Below the pieces are notes generated by a model. The model did not search any database. It was not told where the DNA came from and worked only from the letters and a program-made list of their open reading frames with translations. The translations under genes were made by a program, and so were the position numbers. From Diphasiastrum complanatum (taxonomy: Eukaryota > Streptophyta > Lycopodiopsida > Lycopodiales > Lycopodiaceae), in assembly GCA_029204225.1 (NCBI GenBank), contig CM055095.1, positions 13,794,049 through 13,858,048 on the forward strand: a stretch of DNA of 64,000 nt, in the 5' to 3' direction. Positions within the stretch are counted from its first letter, which is position 1; each line of letters starts with the position of its first letter. Shown here in pieces: positions 14,439-26,058 of the stretch.

Positions 14439-14918
14439 TTGTTGAAGATGTTCAAATCTAGTCTCTTGAAAGTCACAAATTACATTTGTAGAATAATATC
14501 ACAAGTTTTTATTCACATGACATCAATAGGTGACATCATATTGAAGGAAAGAAAGGATCCTGAGTGCAACCTTTGTGGCAAGGGAATATATTTTTTCTCA
14601 AGATACTACAAAAAGAAGACCAGTCCATCCAAGGAGAACCAAAGCAAGGGGGCCGAGGTGAAGGATGGAATTTCAAGTTCAAAATGCAAATACAAGAAGG
14701 ACAAGTCCAAGGAAAGGTGTTTCCTTTGTGGAAAGGTGAATGAGGCTTGGAGTCTCACAAGGACTTGCAAGATTTGTCTTCAAGAGTCCATCACAAAACA
14801 TGTCAAATCTTTTGAAATTTTTCATTTGGAAGTGCATTGTTTGGTTCAAGATGCAAAGATAGATGTCACTTTCATGAAAGTAACTTGGATTTATTTTATG
14901 TCCTTGGAAAGTATTTAG
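14439..14918 (+). CDS. Short frame with two Cys-rich, knuckle-like motifs inside the LARD-like element
   Basis: 159 codons. CNLCGKG and CFLCGKV resemble the first half of the retroviral-type CCHC knuckle, set in Lys/Ser-rich sequence (KEERCFLCGK-like context). This suggests descent from a copia gag. Whether it is translated is unknown. Part of a fossil. Confidence 0.4.
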   Translation: MLKMFKSSLLKVTNYICRIISQVFIHMTSIGDIILKERKDPECNLCGKGIYFFSRYYKKKTSPSKENQSKGAEVKDGISSSKCKYKKDKSKERCFLCGKVNEAWSLTRTCKICLQESITKHVKSFEIFHLEVHCLVQDAKIDVTFMKVTWIYFMSLESI

Positions 14919-15212
14919 ATTGGAACTTTGGACAAGTTCAAACTTATTGTTATTATCCAAGAGAAATCAATCAAAAATAAGGAGCAATCACAAATTGAAA
15001 ATAGTTTGATTTATGCTCTTATGTCAACTTATGAAGAACCATTTTGCTTTGAAGAAATTTTTGTATCTCAAAGGTGGATTAAGGCAATACCAGTTGAGTG
15101 TGATGCCTTAAAAGATAGCAAAATATGTTTTCCTTGTAAGTTTACATTAGTTATGAAGTCAAGGAAATAGAAATATCTTCATAATGTAGGATCTTTTGGT
15201 TTCAATAAGATC

Positions 15213-16451
15213 ATGAATGATGTGTTCATTCATAAAGATAAAAATTGTAAGTTTTCAATCTTAAAGGCAAGTTGTAAACTTCTTATGAGAATAAGTGAAG
15301 CATCCAAAGTGGACACTTATATCCATAAGCAAGTAGTTAGCCTTATTGAGATGGAAATGCCTTTTGATTTCAATATTAGAAAAATCATGCCAAGTTGTGG
15401 TGATTTTTGGACTTATGTTTCTAGCATAAGTAATTTTGATAATCATAGGAAGTGCATATTGTGTGGTCATGGTTGTTGTGATCATTATGAGACATGGAGG
15501 TCTCGGATTTCCATCAAGGAGGAGCACCATGAAGAGGATCTTAAAGAATCATCTCAAAGTTCAAGTGTGCCAAGGATTGAGGAGGAGAGATCTTCTCAAG
15601 TTGTGATTCCAAAAAGAAACTCAAGAAATATGGTTGATTCTATGTGGCTCACATTTCAAGGGAAAGAGGAGCATATCTCATGTGATATACATCTCATACT
15701 TACTTCTCTTATGTCATTTGATAAATCAATTTGCTTTAGTGAGATCATTGCATCTCCAAATTGGAGTAAAGCCATACTAGTTGAGTATGAAGTCTCTCTT
15801 GAAAACATAGACGATGTTCTTAAAAGGTTGAAATTGATTTTAAATCAATTAGAAAGCAAATGGTTATTTCATCAAATGTATGCTCTTGAGCCATGTAAGA
15901 GAAAAAGTGATTTGTTCACTCATAGTTTGAAAATTTGTATTGAGGCAAATTGTAAACTCTTTATGAGAGTAAGTGAATCATCTTCTAAAGACACTTATCT
16001 CCATAATGAAGTATTTAGCCTCATTAGATCTGAGATTAGCATGGTAAACAAGCATGAAGATATGATGCAAACACTTTGTTATTATAGCAAGCATAGTCTT
16101 GCCAATTTGGATAAGTCTAATTCTCTAGATCATGGTAACATGATGATAGATCTTTGTGATCCTAATAAGTCAAGAAGAAATCTTTATTTTCTCATGGAGG
16201 AGCATGCACATGAAGAAGGAGCAAGCCTCAAGATCAAGGAAGGAATCAATTTTGGAAGTGCTAGGATGGTGCAAAGCTCTCAAGCTCATCAAAGATGTCA
16301 ACATCAAAGAAGCACTATCATGGATATGGTGATTTCAGATCAACATCAAGCTCATTGGCTGATCTTCACACCTTTTGAACCAGCAAAGACCAATTCAGCC
16401 CATGGAGTCAAGTTCAAGATCATCATGTTTTCCATCAAGCTAGATTTTTAA
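15213..16451 (+). CDS. 412-codon frame of unknown function inside the LARD-like element
   Basis: The frame is open for 412 codons and stops seven bases before the 3' LTR. It contains an internal repeat: CKLLMRISEASKVDTYIHKQ near residues 21-40 and CKLFMRVSESSSKDTYLHNE near 248-267, each followed by a V.SLI segment. A second module, CFSEIIASPNWSKAILVEYE, resembles the copia stretch between integrase and reverse transcriptase (the ..W..AM..E...L pattern) and also recurs just upstream at about 15046-15110. I see no catalytic motif. It may be a partial duplication of copia-derived sequence kept open by chance, or a real accessory protein. Confidence 0.45.
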   Translation: MNDVFIHKDKNCKFSILKASCKLLMRISEASKVDTYIHKQVVSLIEMEMPFDFNIRKIMPSCGDFWTYVSSISNFDNHRKCILCGHGCCDHYETWRSRISIKEEHHEEDLKESSQSSSVPRIEEERSSQVVIPKRNSRNMVDSMWLTFQGKEEHISCDIHLILTSLMSFDKSICFSEIIASPNWSKAILVEYEVSLENIDDVLKRLKLILNQLESKWLFHQMYALEPCKRKSDLFTHSLKICIEANCKLFMRVSESSSKDTYLHNEVFSLIRSEISMVNKHEDMMQTLCYYSKHSLANLDKSNSLDHGNMMIDLCDPNKSRRNLYFLMEEHAHEEGASLKIKEGINFGSARMVQSSQAHQRCQHQRSTIMDMVISDQHQAHWLIFTPFEPAKTNSAHGVKFKIIMFSIKLDF

Positions 16452-16457
16452 GGAGCG

Positions 16458-17286
16458 TGAAAAATGCAAAAATAAGCTTGGTAGAGGCCAAAAATCATGT
16501 ATATAGGATGATTACACATGTGTGGAGCCTGTTCCCACGTGTGAAAATAGTGTACTTGTCATGTACCATAATCATATAGGTTGTACATATGATTTAATTC
16601 AAGTTCTAGTGGCTAAAAAAGCCAAAAGCTAGTTTTCTAGACATATGACAAATGGCATCAATCCATTGCTTGCATGAGCCACATTCTTTGGTTAGGTGTC
16701 ACATCCCATGTGTAGAGGACAGCTCACATGTGTGGAATAAGCTGAAGTAGACGAATTTTGATTTCTAGAAGATTTTCAAGTAGATCTCCATATAGAAAGA
16801 AAATGGACCAAAAGTGCTCAAAATAAAAGGTTTTGTCCAAGTGTCAGTTTTGCATGATGAATCATCATATGACAAAGCACCTTCACACATGTGGGATCAA
16901 AGGGATGATCAATACCATGAGCTCCCACTTATTGTATATATAAAGCCACATTCGGCCATAATCAGTGTGAGACACCAATCTTGGTTTTGGAAGCAACTTT
17001 GAGTGTTCCTCTCCATTTGTCTACATTTGTTTTGATTGTTTTGAGGTTCTATCAATGTGTACTTGATTTTCAGGTTGGAGTCCGTACTCAGACAATGTTT
17101 CACACGTGTGAAACCATAAAGTACACTTACCTTCAATTAATAATTGTTCTTGTTAGGATTTTGTGTCTAGAATTGATCTAGATTTATCTTAATCTGAAGT
17201 AGATTGATAGATCAAGTAATCTGACAACCGATCCCTCTTGAGGATCAGATTAGGATCCACTCTTGGTCCTGTTTGTACTTTTTGCA
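16458..17286 (+). repeat. 3' LTR of the LARD-like element
   Basis: About 96% identical by eye to 12087-12915. It is preceded by a weak purine run (AAGGAGCG) as polypurine tract. It carries the same TTTCACACGTGTGAAA palindrome at 17098-17113. Confidence 0.9.
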
Positions 17287-17292
17287 CAGAAG

Positions 17293-20251
17293 TGTGTTTG
17301 TTACAACTCCCGTGTTAAAACCTTATAAGGCTTGCTATGCATATCAAAACATTTTAACAACTAAAGAGATCCAACCTTGAAATTATTACCAACAATGTTA
17401 TTAAGAGATATTTTTTCAGTTTCGATTTGTTTAATTTTTAATTAAGTGCATGATTTTTTTAATAATGTCCTTACACCAGTACAAAGTCTTTTTGGAACCA
17501 AGTTTTAGAATAACCTCAATATTAAACTTTTAGTCACACGAAACTGAACTAGAGGGAGCATGTAACAACAAGCTTTCAAATATGCAGAGCTCTAGAAAAT
17601 TCAACTACAATTCCACTTTCAACAAAATAACGAGTTAGAGAATACAAAAATTTCAACAAGTATCAAGTATCATGTTTTAAATAATAAGTGGTGAATCTTG
17701 TAGAGTAAAAATATTAATAACCTCAATAAGGATCAATGCTTTGATGTCATAATTTTACAACACCTTGGAATAAGACCTTGCAAAGAAATAAATGTGGCTG
17801 TGACCAAAATTATAAGTATAGGCTCTGATTCAATTTGATGACCACAAAGGTCACTCTAGAGAGCGTGAATAGTTAGTCTCCAATTTTGTTTGTCATTTTG
17901 CAATGGAAGATAAAAACAAAGGCTCCAAAGAGGAGCACTTCTAGCTTATAGAGCTTGAGACTTTATTGGTGTGATCTTGTTTTCTTAACAGTAGTTTTGA
18001 TTTGATTCTAAAGCCCAAGCTGTGTGGATTTCTTATCCATTTGTGTCGTGGCAGTTGTAGCACAATTCATTTCACATTCTAAGGCAATTCTTGCGTTTGG
18101 ATTCACCAAGATTCTTTACATTTGTGTTTCCTCTCTTTCACTTTAAAATGTCTCCCAAGGCTCCCAATCCGGGTATAGCTCCGAGAACACAATGGGGAAG
18201 TGCATTAGACTAAACCAATCCAAACAATCCTAGATCTCCTTTGATCTAGCCCTCGTGCACTAAGGGAATTTGGCAAATCACTAAGATAGGAAGCACTTAC
18301 CAATCCGACAGCATAATGGTCGTAGACTTTCAATGATCCTCATGGACACAGGTGAGGATATATAGAGTGTAGAACCCACATTGTCTGCCCATGCACTGAA
18401 TCCACATGTAATCATATAATATAGTTTTTTACATCTTCAATTCCATAAATTATATCGTTATAGCCACCGAATAGGATAAAAATTCAAACAAACAAATGAG
18501 CCTTCTTGTTCAAAAGCAAGTGGTGATAGTGACCTCTTTCTTAGCTACACTTTTGAGCTTCAACCTTTTGGTACATGTTCCTATGAAATTATCTATAGAC
18601 TTTATGTGAAGCATTGGCACTTTCCAGTAATTTCTAGCAAGTCTTGTTGTACAATGTACACAAACATGGATGGTTGGATACTTTGAGCCAAAACCACAAT
18701 AAGGGTGGTTTCACATGGAGTGGGAGGAAAGTCCAAGAGGCCCCAATACTCCACTTTGATTGGTGGAGCCACTCCAAGAGTCCTCCCCCCCCCTTTCACA
18801 AGGGGTGAGAGTTGCCCCTAGGTGGCATTGAAATGTGCCAGCCTAAGGTAACTCAAGATAATAGGGGAGTACCTTGGGCCTCTCTCCCCTTGGGCCTCTT
18901 GGAGTATGGGGGGTAAGTGGTGAGCCCTTTCTCTCCCCTCCACTAAAAAACATAAATACCTTATCTAATTTAAATTTAAACATTAAATGCCTTGCCCTTC
19001 AAATGAAAGGGACTTCCACATGGAATGACGTGAAGGGCCTGGGCTTTCAAATTGAGGGGTAAGTGCAAATTTTGAAATGGCCCTGAACTCTTCCGTGTGG
19101 AATCAACCTAAGTAGGCAAACTTTTCCCACTTAATTTTGTCTCCAGCACAGTTACCAGCAAACGCATTCACACGTTTGCAAACATACATATGCGTTTGCA
19201 TCAAAGCAGGGATGTCTGGAGTAACTGGCTGCTGGAATAAACCACCAAAACTACAGTAAGTAGGCAAAAGTACTGTAGGTTCTTTTTCCTACTTAGTTGT
19301 CTCCAGCACAGTTCCCAGAAAATGCGCAAATAGGTTTGCATCAGCACATGCCCAAAGTTCTGCAGGACCCATGTCTGCAAATGTGGTGAGCGCATTTGGC
19401 ATTTGCCACATTTGCAAACTTAAACGTGGTTTGCCACATTTGCAAACGTGGGTCCGCGGTGTGTGAAAAGAAACAACTTTTTTTGTTCAAAAATCAAGTA
19501 AATGCTCACAAAATCAACTATTTCATGCACTTTCTAAGTATTCTGGTCCTACAAAACTTCCCATACAAACTTCTAACCAAAAAATATATAGGAAGATGAG
19601 GGTTTCTTAGAGCGGTATTTGCAAATGTGCCCCTCCCGGTAAACAGGCAAGCAAGTTTGCAAACATGTGCTGGTAATTATAAATGAGAAATCTGAGATTT
19701 CCTTGACACTCAAAATAGACCTCCCTTATTCATTTTCCTACAATGAGGAACCAGAACTCACATGACAATAAGATCAACTACCACAATCACAGATGCGGAA
19801 ATTTTGAATTAGCCAAAGGAAATTTACCTCAGGCGTTCGGCCAAAGAATGAAATTTGTAGTCATGTGTTAAAAGTCATATTCTATGTGACTTTCACAAGC
19901 GATTTAGCCTGGAACCCACCCCAATATTTGCAGTACGATATAGCAGACGCCAAGATCAATCTATCAACACATTTTGGGGGACTGAATAGCCGCCACATGT
20001 CATCATATCGGACAGGTTCTAGCACCAAAAAAAATGACAGATTCGTTTCTTCCAGCTGACACAGTAGATTGACATGGATTCGTAACCCTACAGCCTACAA
20101 AAGTTAAATCTGTCTTAATCTTTTGGCAGGATTTGAAGACGATCAAGCATTGAACAGCATGAATCCATGAGTTTCTGACTAAGCATTTGGGACCACAAAA
20201 GAATAGCACAATAATGCAATCAAGTTTATGCCTTCTGCTATTTCCTTTTGA
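17293..20251. other. Non-coding region between the LARD-like element and the 3' end of MCCB
   Basis: No gene recognised. A C/G-rich patch at about 18780-18930 contains runs of C and G around GGGCCTCTTGGAG-like segments; its nature is unclear. The last few hundred bases (about 19900-20251) should include the MCCB 3' UTR, since MCCB is read leftwards and stops at 20252. Confidence 0.5.
19110..19460. repeat. Diverged direct duplication and TTTGCA-rich patch
   Basis: GTCTCCAGCACAGTTACCAG (about 19139-19158) and GTCTCCAGCACAGTTCCCAG (about 19300-19319) are nearly the same, and similar sequence extends upstream of both (AAGTAGGCAAA, then ...ACTTA). After them the hexamer TTTGCA/TGCAAA recurs many times, in forms such as GTTTGCAAACAT and CACATTTGCAAAC. 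It may be a decayed transposon or minisatellite. Confidence 0.55.
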
Positions 20252-20455
20252 TCACATGCGAAAAACACCATAACGAGAAAGTTCTGGCGCTTTTTGTAAA
20301 GAAGCAGAAAGGCATAGGCCCAAAATATGTCTCGTGTCCACCGGATCAATGACGCCATCATCCCATAATCTTGCTGTAGCATAGTATGGACTGCCTTCTT
20401 GTTCATATTTCCGGGTTACATTTGCTTTAAACTTCTCCTCGTCTTCAGGACTCCA
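20252..20455 (-). CDS. MCCB: MCCB last exon with stop codon
   Basis: 204 bases: 67 codons plus TGA. It begins [20 protein letters not shown] and runs through [19 protein letters not shown] to the conserved end YGVFRM. The acceptor is CTGAAG|TGGAGT. Confidence 0.95.
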   Translation of the reverse strand, partial: WSPEDEEKFKANVTRKYEQEGSPYYATARLWDDGVIDPVDTRHILGLCLSASLQKAPELSRYGVFRM

Positions 20456-23400
20456 CTTCAGTCAGATCAAAACCATAAAATCAGTTGGCATGGATAGCAG
20501 AAGGTAACAATAGATTCCCCTTCTAAAGGACAAATTCAAAAGGAGGTTACACATCTAGCAAATTTCCAGATACTATTCACAAGCAAGCTGCAGATCCTGT
20601 TAGATTTTAAGAAGTAACACTGTGGCGAATCTTTCCACTGCAATCAAACTAAACAGCATTTATTTGGAATCGGTTACAGGCAGTAGTATTGGGGTGAAAA
20701 ATATAGACTTCTTCCCAATACTAGTATCTGCAGTTAGGTCCTTCAACTGTACCCTTGTCCCCTTGGAAAGCAAGAACTGGCAAGCCACAAGTTACCAACA
20801 TGACCGGATACAAGAACTACATGAAAACCCATGTCTTAAAGAATTCAAGTTAGTGCTGTGTAAACCTCATAACCTTGTTATGTCCGCTCACCAGGATGCC
20901 TTGCCGATGGAGGGACGTTCTTTCAACTTGTGCAAGAACTCCAGCAGCCTGTCATCCAATGTCAACTTCAGAACATGTTGATAGATGTACAAATGCAGAC
21001 ACTTCAAGGCAGCAATTTCATGTTCATATGCAGACACATATGGGTGTTCTTAAGAATTGATTTCATATAAAAATTTCCTTGAATCAGCAAAAAGCAATAT
21101 CATATATCTCTGTACCAATTTTGAATAAGTCTGGTAAGACGGAGACTGTAATTAGACCTGAGAGCCTCCCATTACGGAAATGCTAGCATTGGGCCAAAAA
21201 AAGAGAAAGTTTGGACTGTAGGAACGGCCACACATAGCATAATTCCCTGCACCATAACTTCCTCCAACCACTACTGTAATCTTTGGTACCTGCAGAAGTG
21301 CCACAATGTGTTTGTGAGTTGGAGAAAAGTTCAAGGTGAAAACTTTCTATGCAAGGGTGACTTTCGTTGAGCAAAGACTGAATATATTGTATGAGAAACG
21401 TCCTCTTGACATTGCATTAGGAGGTTAACATAATTTGATACTGCTTTAGTTATGGACGTTATGTGGTGCTCATAGTTACCAACCAAGTTGAATCAAGAAA
21501 CAAACCAAAGATGCATGCATTGATTTTTTTGGGGTGAAACTTAAATCAAGTTCCATAAAGCATTGAAATTTGAGGTTTGGAATTTTGCTGGGATCATTCT
21601 AATAAGACAGACAAAAGGTGATTACGTTCTGAGAAGCTATATGTAACAGATGGGATCATTCTAATAAGACAGACAAAAGGTGATTACGTTCTGAGAAGCT
21701 ATAATGTAACAGAATATTTTAATTCCTATTGTGAAACTTCTGGCTCTGGAGACTAGAATTGGGACTCTGATGATATTTAAACATTGAAATGTAAGTGTGC
21801 TAGATGTTGAAAGCTAAAACTTAGAAGCATCAGGCGTACTGAAAAACGGAAACCACAGTTAATTGGGTACAGAATTTGCAAAGCATATAGAATTTAAAGT
21901 TCAATCTGAAAATTTTGTATCTACCATAAATATATATTGCAAATGTATGAATAATGTTTCCAATATCAATCATACTGAAGTTATAATTCAAATCAAGATT
22001 CAAGCTGAGTGAAGTGGATCTGAAAACAAAATTTACATGTGTATCACAGCATAACAGTCGATCCAACATGGCAAGTCATGCAAACCATATACTAGCTGAA
22101 GCCTGCAGTGAGAGATCCAAGCCTCAAGGTTAGGAGTCCAACAGATATCATACACATATAATCATGAATGTGGTATGTAGTAGATAGATCTGAGTCCTAG
22201 GATCTGTAAGCACTAAACTTTAACATATGATCTTTGTAGATTCTCAAATTCAAACCTATCCACTAGTACAAGATGATGATGAAATACAAGATCATTGTGA
22301 CAATCTTTGACTTCTATCCTCATCTCATGTCTCTCCTATGACCTATCACCCTCATCCAAAGAGCAAGGTAGGGGAAATGCCAATGCTGCTGCAATCATAT
22401 GATTCAAACCATAACCGCACCCTGAATCCCATTGAGGAGACATCTGGACTGTACTACCAACTTGATACCATGAGCGCACTTGAAAGTAGCCTCATTGTTA
22501 AAAGAAGATTATGCACTGGTTCTCCTCTGACATCTTACAGTCGTGGTACTGCCGTCTAGCAGTGAAACCAAATACACGACTCTGCAAAGAGAATTAGCTA
22601 TGTTACAAGCCACCAGATAATCAAAATTCATCTGCATCATGCCTATTGAAATAAATACTCAAAGAAATGCTGCATGGCCTCGTGATCTCTTGCATCTGAT
22701 ATATCACTATAGATTACCAGTACATCCACCAACTTCTCAACCTGTTTAATATAGAGTCTGTTCTGTTTCTCTTCATGTGAATTAGCCCGAAGGTCGAAAA
22801 CTTCAACTCACACGCACTGGCAGTGCAATCTTAGGAGAGGAGTTGTAGTGCAAGTGAACTAATCTTGGAATACTGTCTCCCAAAAGAGAAAAAAAGAGGA
22901 CCTTCTAGTTATATTCACATAGGTCTCCTACTCTTTTAAGATCACAAGTCACTGCAATAAAACCTGAATGTCACGAGCTGGGCCTCTAGCATCATTAGGC
23001 ATCATGTCCACGTCACCACTGTAGAGTCTAGACCAACTGAAGGTAGACCAGTCTCAAACGAGTTTAGAATCTATATAGAGAGAGAGCAAGCCACCAGCAA
23101 AGACGATGCATGATAGAACAGACCAGATGAATTGGTCTGTGGAACAATTTCCACTCATTCTGCCAGATTTCAGGAATCTCTCACCGTGGTTTACAAAACA
23201 AAAGATAATGTCAAAACCATAAATGAAAATTCACATTTCAATCACAAACACAAAAAGAAAAAATGAAGTTGTGAAAGGAGATCAAATTTAAAATGTTTAA
23301 CATGCTTTAGTAGCATAGTATATAGTATATAGTTGGAAAAAAAGGTTTGAAAGACAAATAAAGAATGTAGTTTCCCGTCTATCAAAGAACAGTATTGGTC

Positions 23401-26010
23401 TTCAAGGCCTCTCCAATGCAATCCATGAAATCATATAGTAGTCCCATGCCACTACCCTCAGAGTTGCAAATAGATTTGAGTGTGATGCTGAAGGTTCTCA
23501 AGCTTTAGCCAGAAGGCCTCCCGAATTCCGATGACATCCTCGATTGCTCTTGCCTCCTTGCTCTTGCACATATCCCATGCAACCCATTGATCAGTCCCCA
23601 ACCTGCATTGTTCTGTAGCTTCGTATCCAGCAATCTGCATAGAACCAGACCAATCGGCAAATCTGCTTACTGAAAGCTCAATGGTAGTAAGGCTTTGGCT
23701 GTTGTGTCTAAAAAGGCATGTTTCTGAGCGTCTTTGTGGCGAACCTACCATCATCTATGCATATGTCTACTTGTCACAATGTCTAAGTTATGCCCTGTAT
23801 GAAATGATCTAGGGCAAGGCACGGCACTAGGTGTCCCGACAATGTGTGGATAGGCCTCCATGAGCTTAACCATCACTCTGCATTGTCCTTAGCAACCTTT
23901 AAACTACATGTAATCGCACCTCCTTAATGGAGTATTTGATGTGGCTATATATTCTATCTTTCACATATGACATAGACACCCCCCAGAATCATTCATGAAA
24001 CCTTAGAATTTTGATGACAGACTGATGTCATGCACCGCTCCTAGTCATGACATAGGATGTTGCAGCCATATGAGGTCCAAGAGGCCCAAAGGCTCCAACC
24101 GACTCCTCACTCCTGTTGGGTCACTTTTCACTAAGGTGTGATGAAGCTCTAAACCCTGTGGGGTGTAAGATGGGGCCACTAGTACAATAACCCAAGTAGA
24201 AGCTAATTCTGTGATTATCGAATGCCAATTAAGAAACAAATCTGAAAAAAAATTCATGACAAATAAAAACACAATAGATGTGGAATAAGATGAATGGACG
24301 ATGCAATTCTCAAACCCTAAAAAAAGAGTGTTAAAAAAATAGTTCCAAACCTCACAACTCAAAACTACTGAAAACTTGTCTCAAAGAATACATCCACTCA
24401 CATTGTTTTAAACAATCCAAGGATCAGCATGAATTATCAACTACAGCAAAAAAAATGGCCCTAAGTTTTTAGCTGACACTTTATTCACTCAAAAGCTACA
24501 AATAAATGCAGGTATCTTCAAAACCGATTGAAGCTTTAGTTCTATTAGAATCTCAAACTCATTCAACTCATTAAATAACCCTTTGAATCTTATTTCATGG
24601 TAATATGTCTGTGGAACCACTTGAGCTCTCGTTAATCACTACTTAACAATATGATTTAACCAATTTCTCAATCTAGTCACTTGGCCAGTGCCCCATTTGA
24701 GTAAATCATCTCATAAGATGGAATTTGTAGAAGCCTTTATATACCTTGTTGGGAGACTTATTAGCTGGTTAGTTTTTGAGTGTTGCTTGGTTGGAGGAGA
24801 GCGTCTGTAACATAGTTCCTAGTGCTGCAACAACCTAGAGCCAATACTTTTATGTTTCTTTCTTGGAAAACCAGCATTTCACATTCCCTGCTACTTTCAT
24901 TTGCTCTTGACTCTAGCTTATTAATGTATTCAGAACTTGGTGTCAATGAACTTTCTTTTCATCGAAGAGGTTTCCTTAAAGGAACAGTTCCAGCTACTGG
25001 AGGGTGCTAACCCAAGATCATCTCTTTCCTCTACAGTTTGTGCAGAAACTAGGTTCGAAACCAATCTAAACATTGCCCAAGAAAAGGACAATAACCTTGA
25101 ATCCTCTCTTCTTGAAGAAAGGAGAGCTATTTTGAGTTTTTCTAATTTGTGCAGAAAACATTCAGCCTTAGGCATAAATTCTAGTTCCTATTTGAAGCTC
25201 TAATGGAACAATGAAGGCTGATGACACGTGCTTCAAACTGTAGCTTGCTTCAGTGTTGGACCTCCATTTCTCCTTATTGTCTACTTTTGGGAGGGAGCTA
25301 GCCTAGTCAAGCCTGTATCTTTCACTACAGTGGTGCTTTTGGCAATAAGAGCTGTATGTTTGTCTTCATTTGCTTGCTTCACCTAAAGGAGCCAGCAAAA
25401 ATGGTCACTAGCCTTTCACTATAACACTTTTTCTTCTTCTTTTATAGGGAAGATATCTTTTACAACCCAAATGCAAGCACAGTCATGTTCCGAGGGAGAA
25501 ACGTAGTGAAAGAAATGAAATGATTCAATGATGTAGGTTACTAGTTCACAGTATAAAGGATCAAGTAACCTACCATAACTTCCAAGTCAAAAGAAAAACA
25601 CATTCGCATCATCAAAACGATAGCTGTACAAAAACTGTAAAGAACTCTGTTGGAACTACTTGAAAAGATAGACAGCAAGCTACCAAGTGCAGCACAGAGA
25701 GTCTAAATTGTTGAACTCTTCCTGACTAGCATTTATTTGACTTTCTGAGCATGGGAGATGCAGACCTTAACAATTCACCTTTGATCAAACATTACGTCTT
25801 CCGAGCCATTTTGGTCTCTCCAAATTTATTAGCACAGATTAATATCATCAACACAAGCTTCAAACAATGTGATTGTAAGAGACATAAAACAGGCAAATGT
25901 TTGAAAATTTGATTTACAAGAGAGTAGATTACATGCTTCTTTCCAACTATTAACTTTGTCTGTTGCTACTTTCCATGAGAGGTCATCTATTGAGTCTGGA
26001 GTCTGCTTAT

Positions 26011-26058
<48 letters not shown>

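Larger units (their letters stand above)
12087..17286 (+). mobile_element. Non-autonomous LTR retrotransposon (LARD-like), about 5.2 kb, both LTRs present
   Basis: Two ~830-base direct repeats starting TGAAAAATGC and ending near TTTTTGCA flank a 3.5-kb interior. CAGAAGTG stands just before the first repeat and just after the second, as expected for a target duplication, although its exact length is ambiguous because the LTR end is similar. An initiator-Met primer site follows the first LTR. The interior lacks recognisable protease, integrase and reverse-transcriptase domains, and carries only knuckle-like and copia-flavoured fragments. By eye the LTRs are about 96% identical, mostly differing by transitions. 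That implies roughly 1-2 million years at fast plant rates, or several times more at slow rates. It looks structurally whole as a non-coding or parasitic element. Confidence 0.85.

Noticed and set aside
18602-19062. C/G-rich patch as a promoter or MITE
   Set aside because: Segments such as CCAAGAGGCCC recur in rearranged order, but no proper terminal inverted repeats or target duplication could be defined.
22338-22559. Short open frame in an MCCB intron
   Set aside because: No motif, no homologous pattern, and a length expected by chance.
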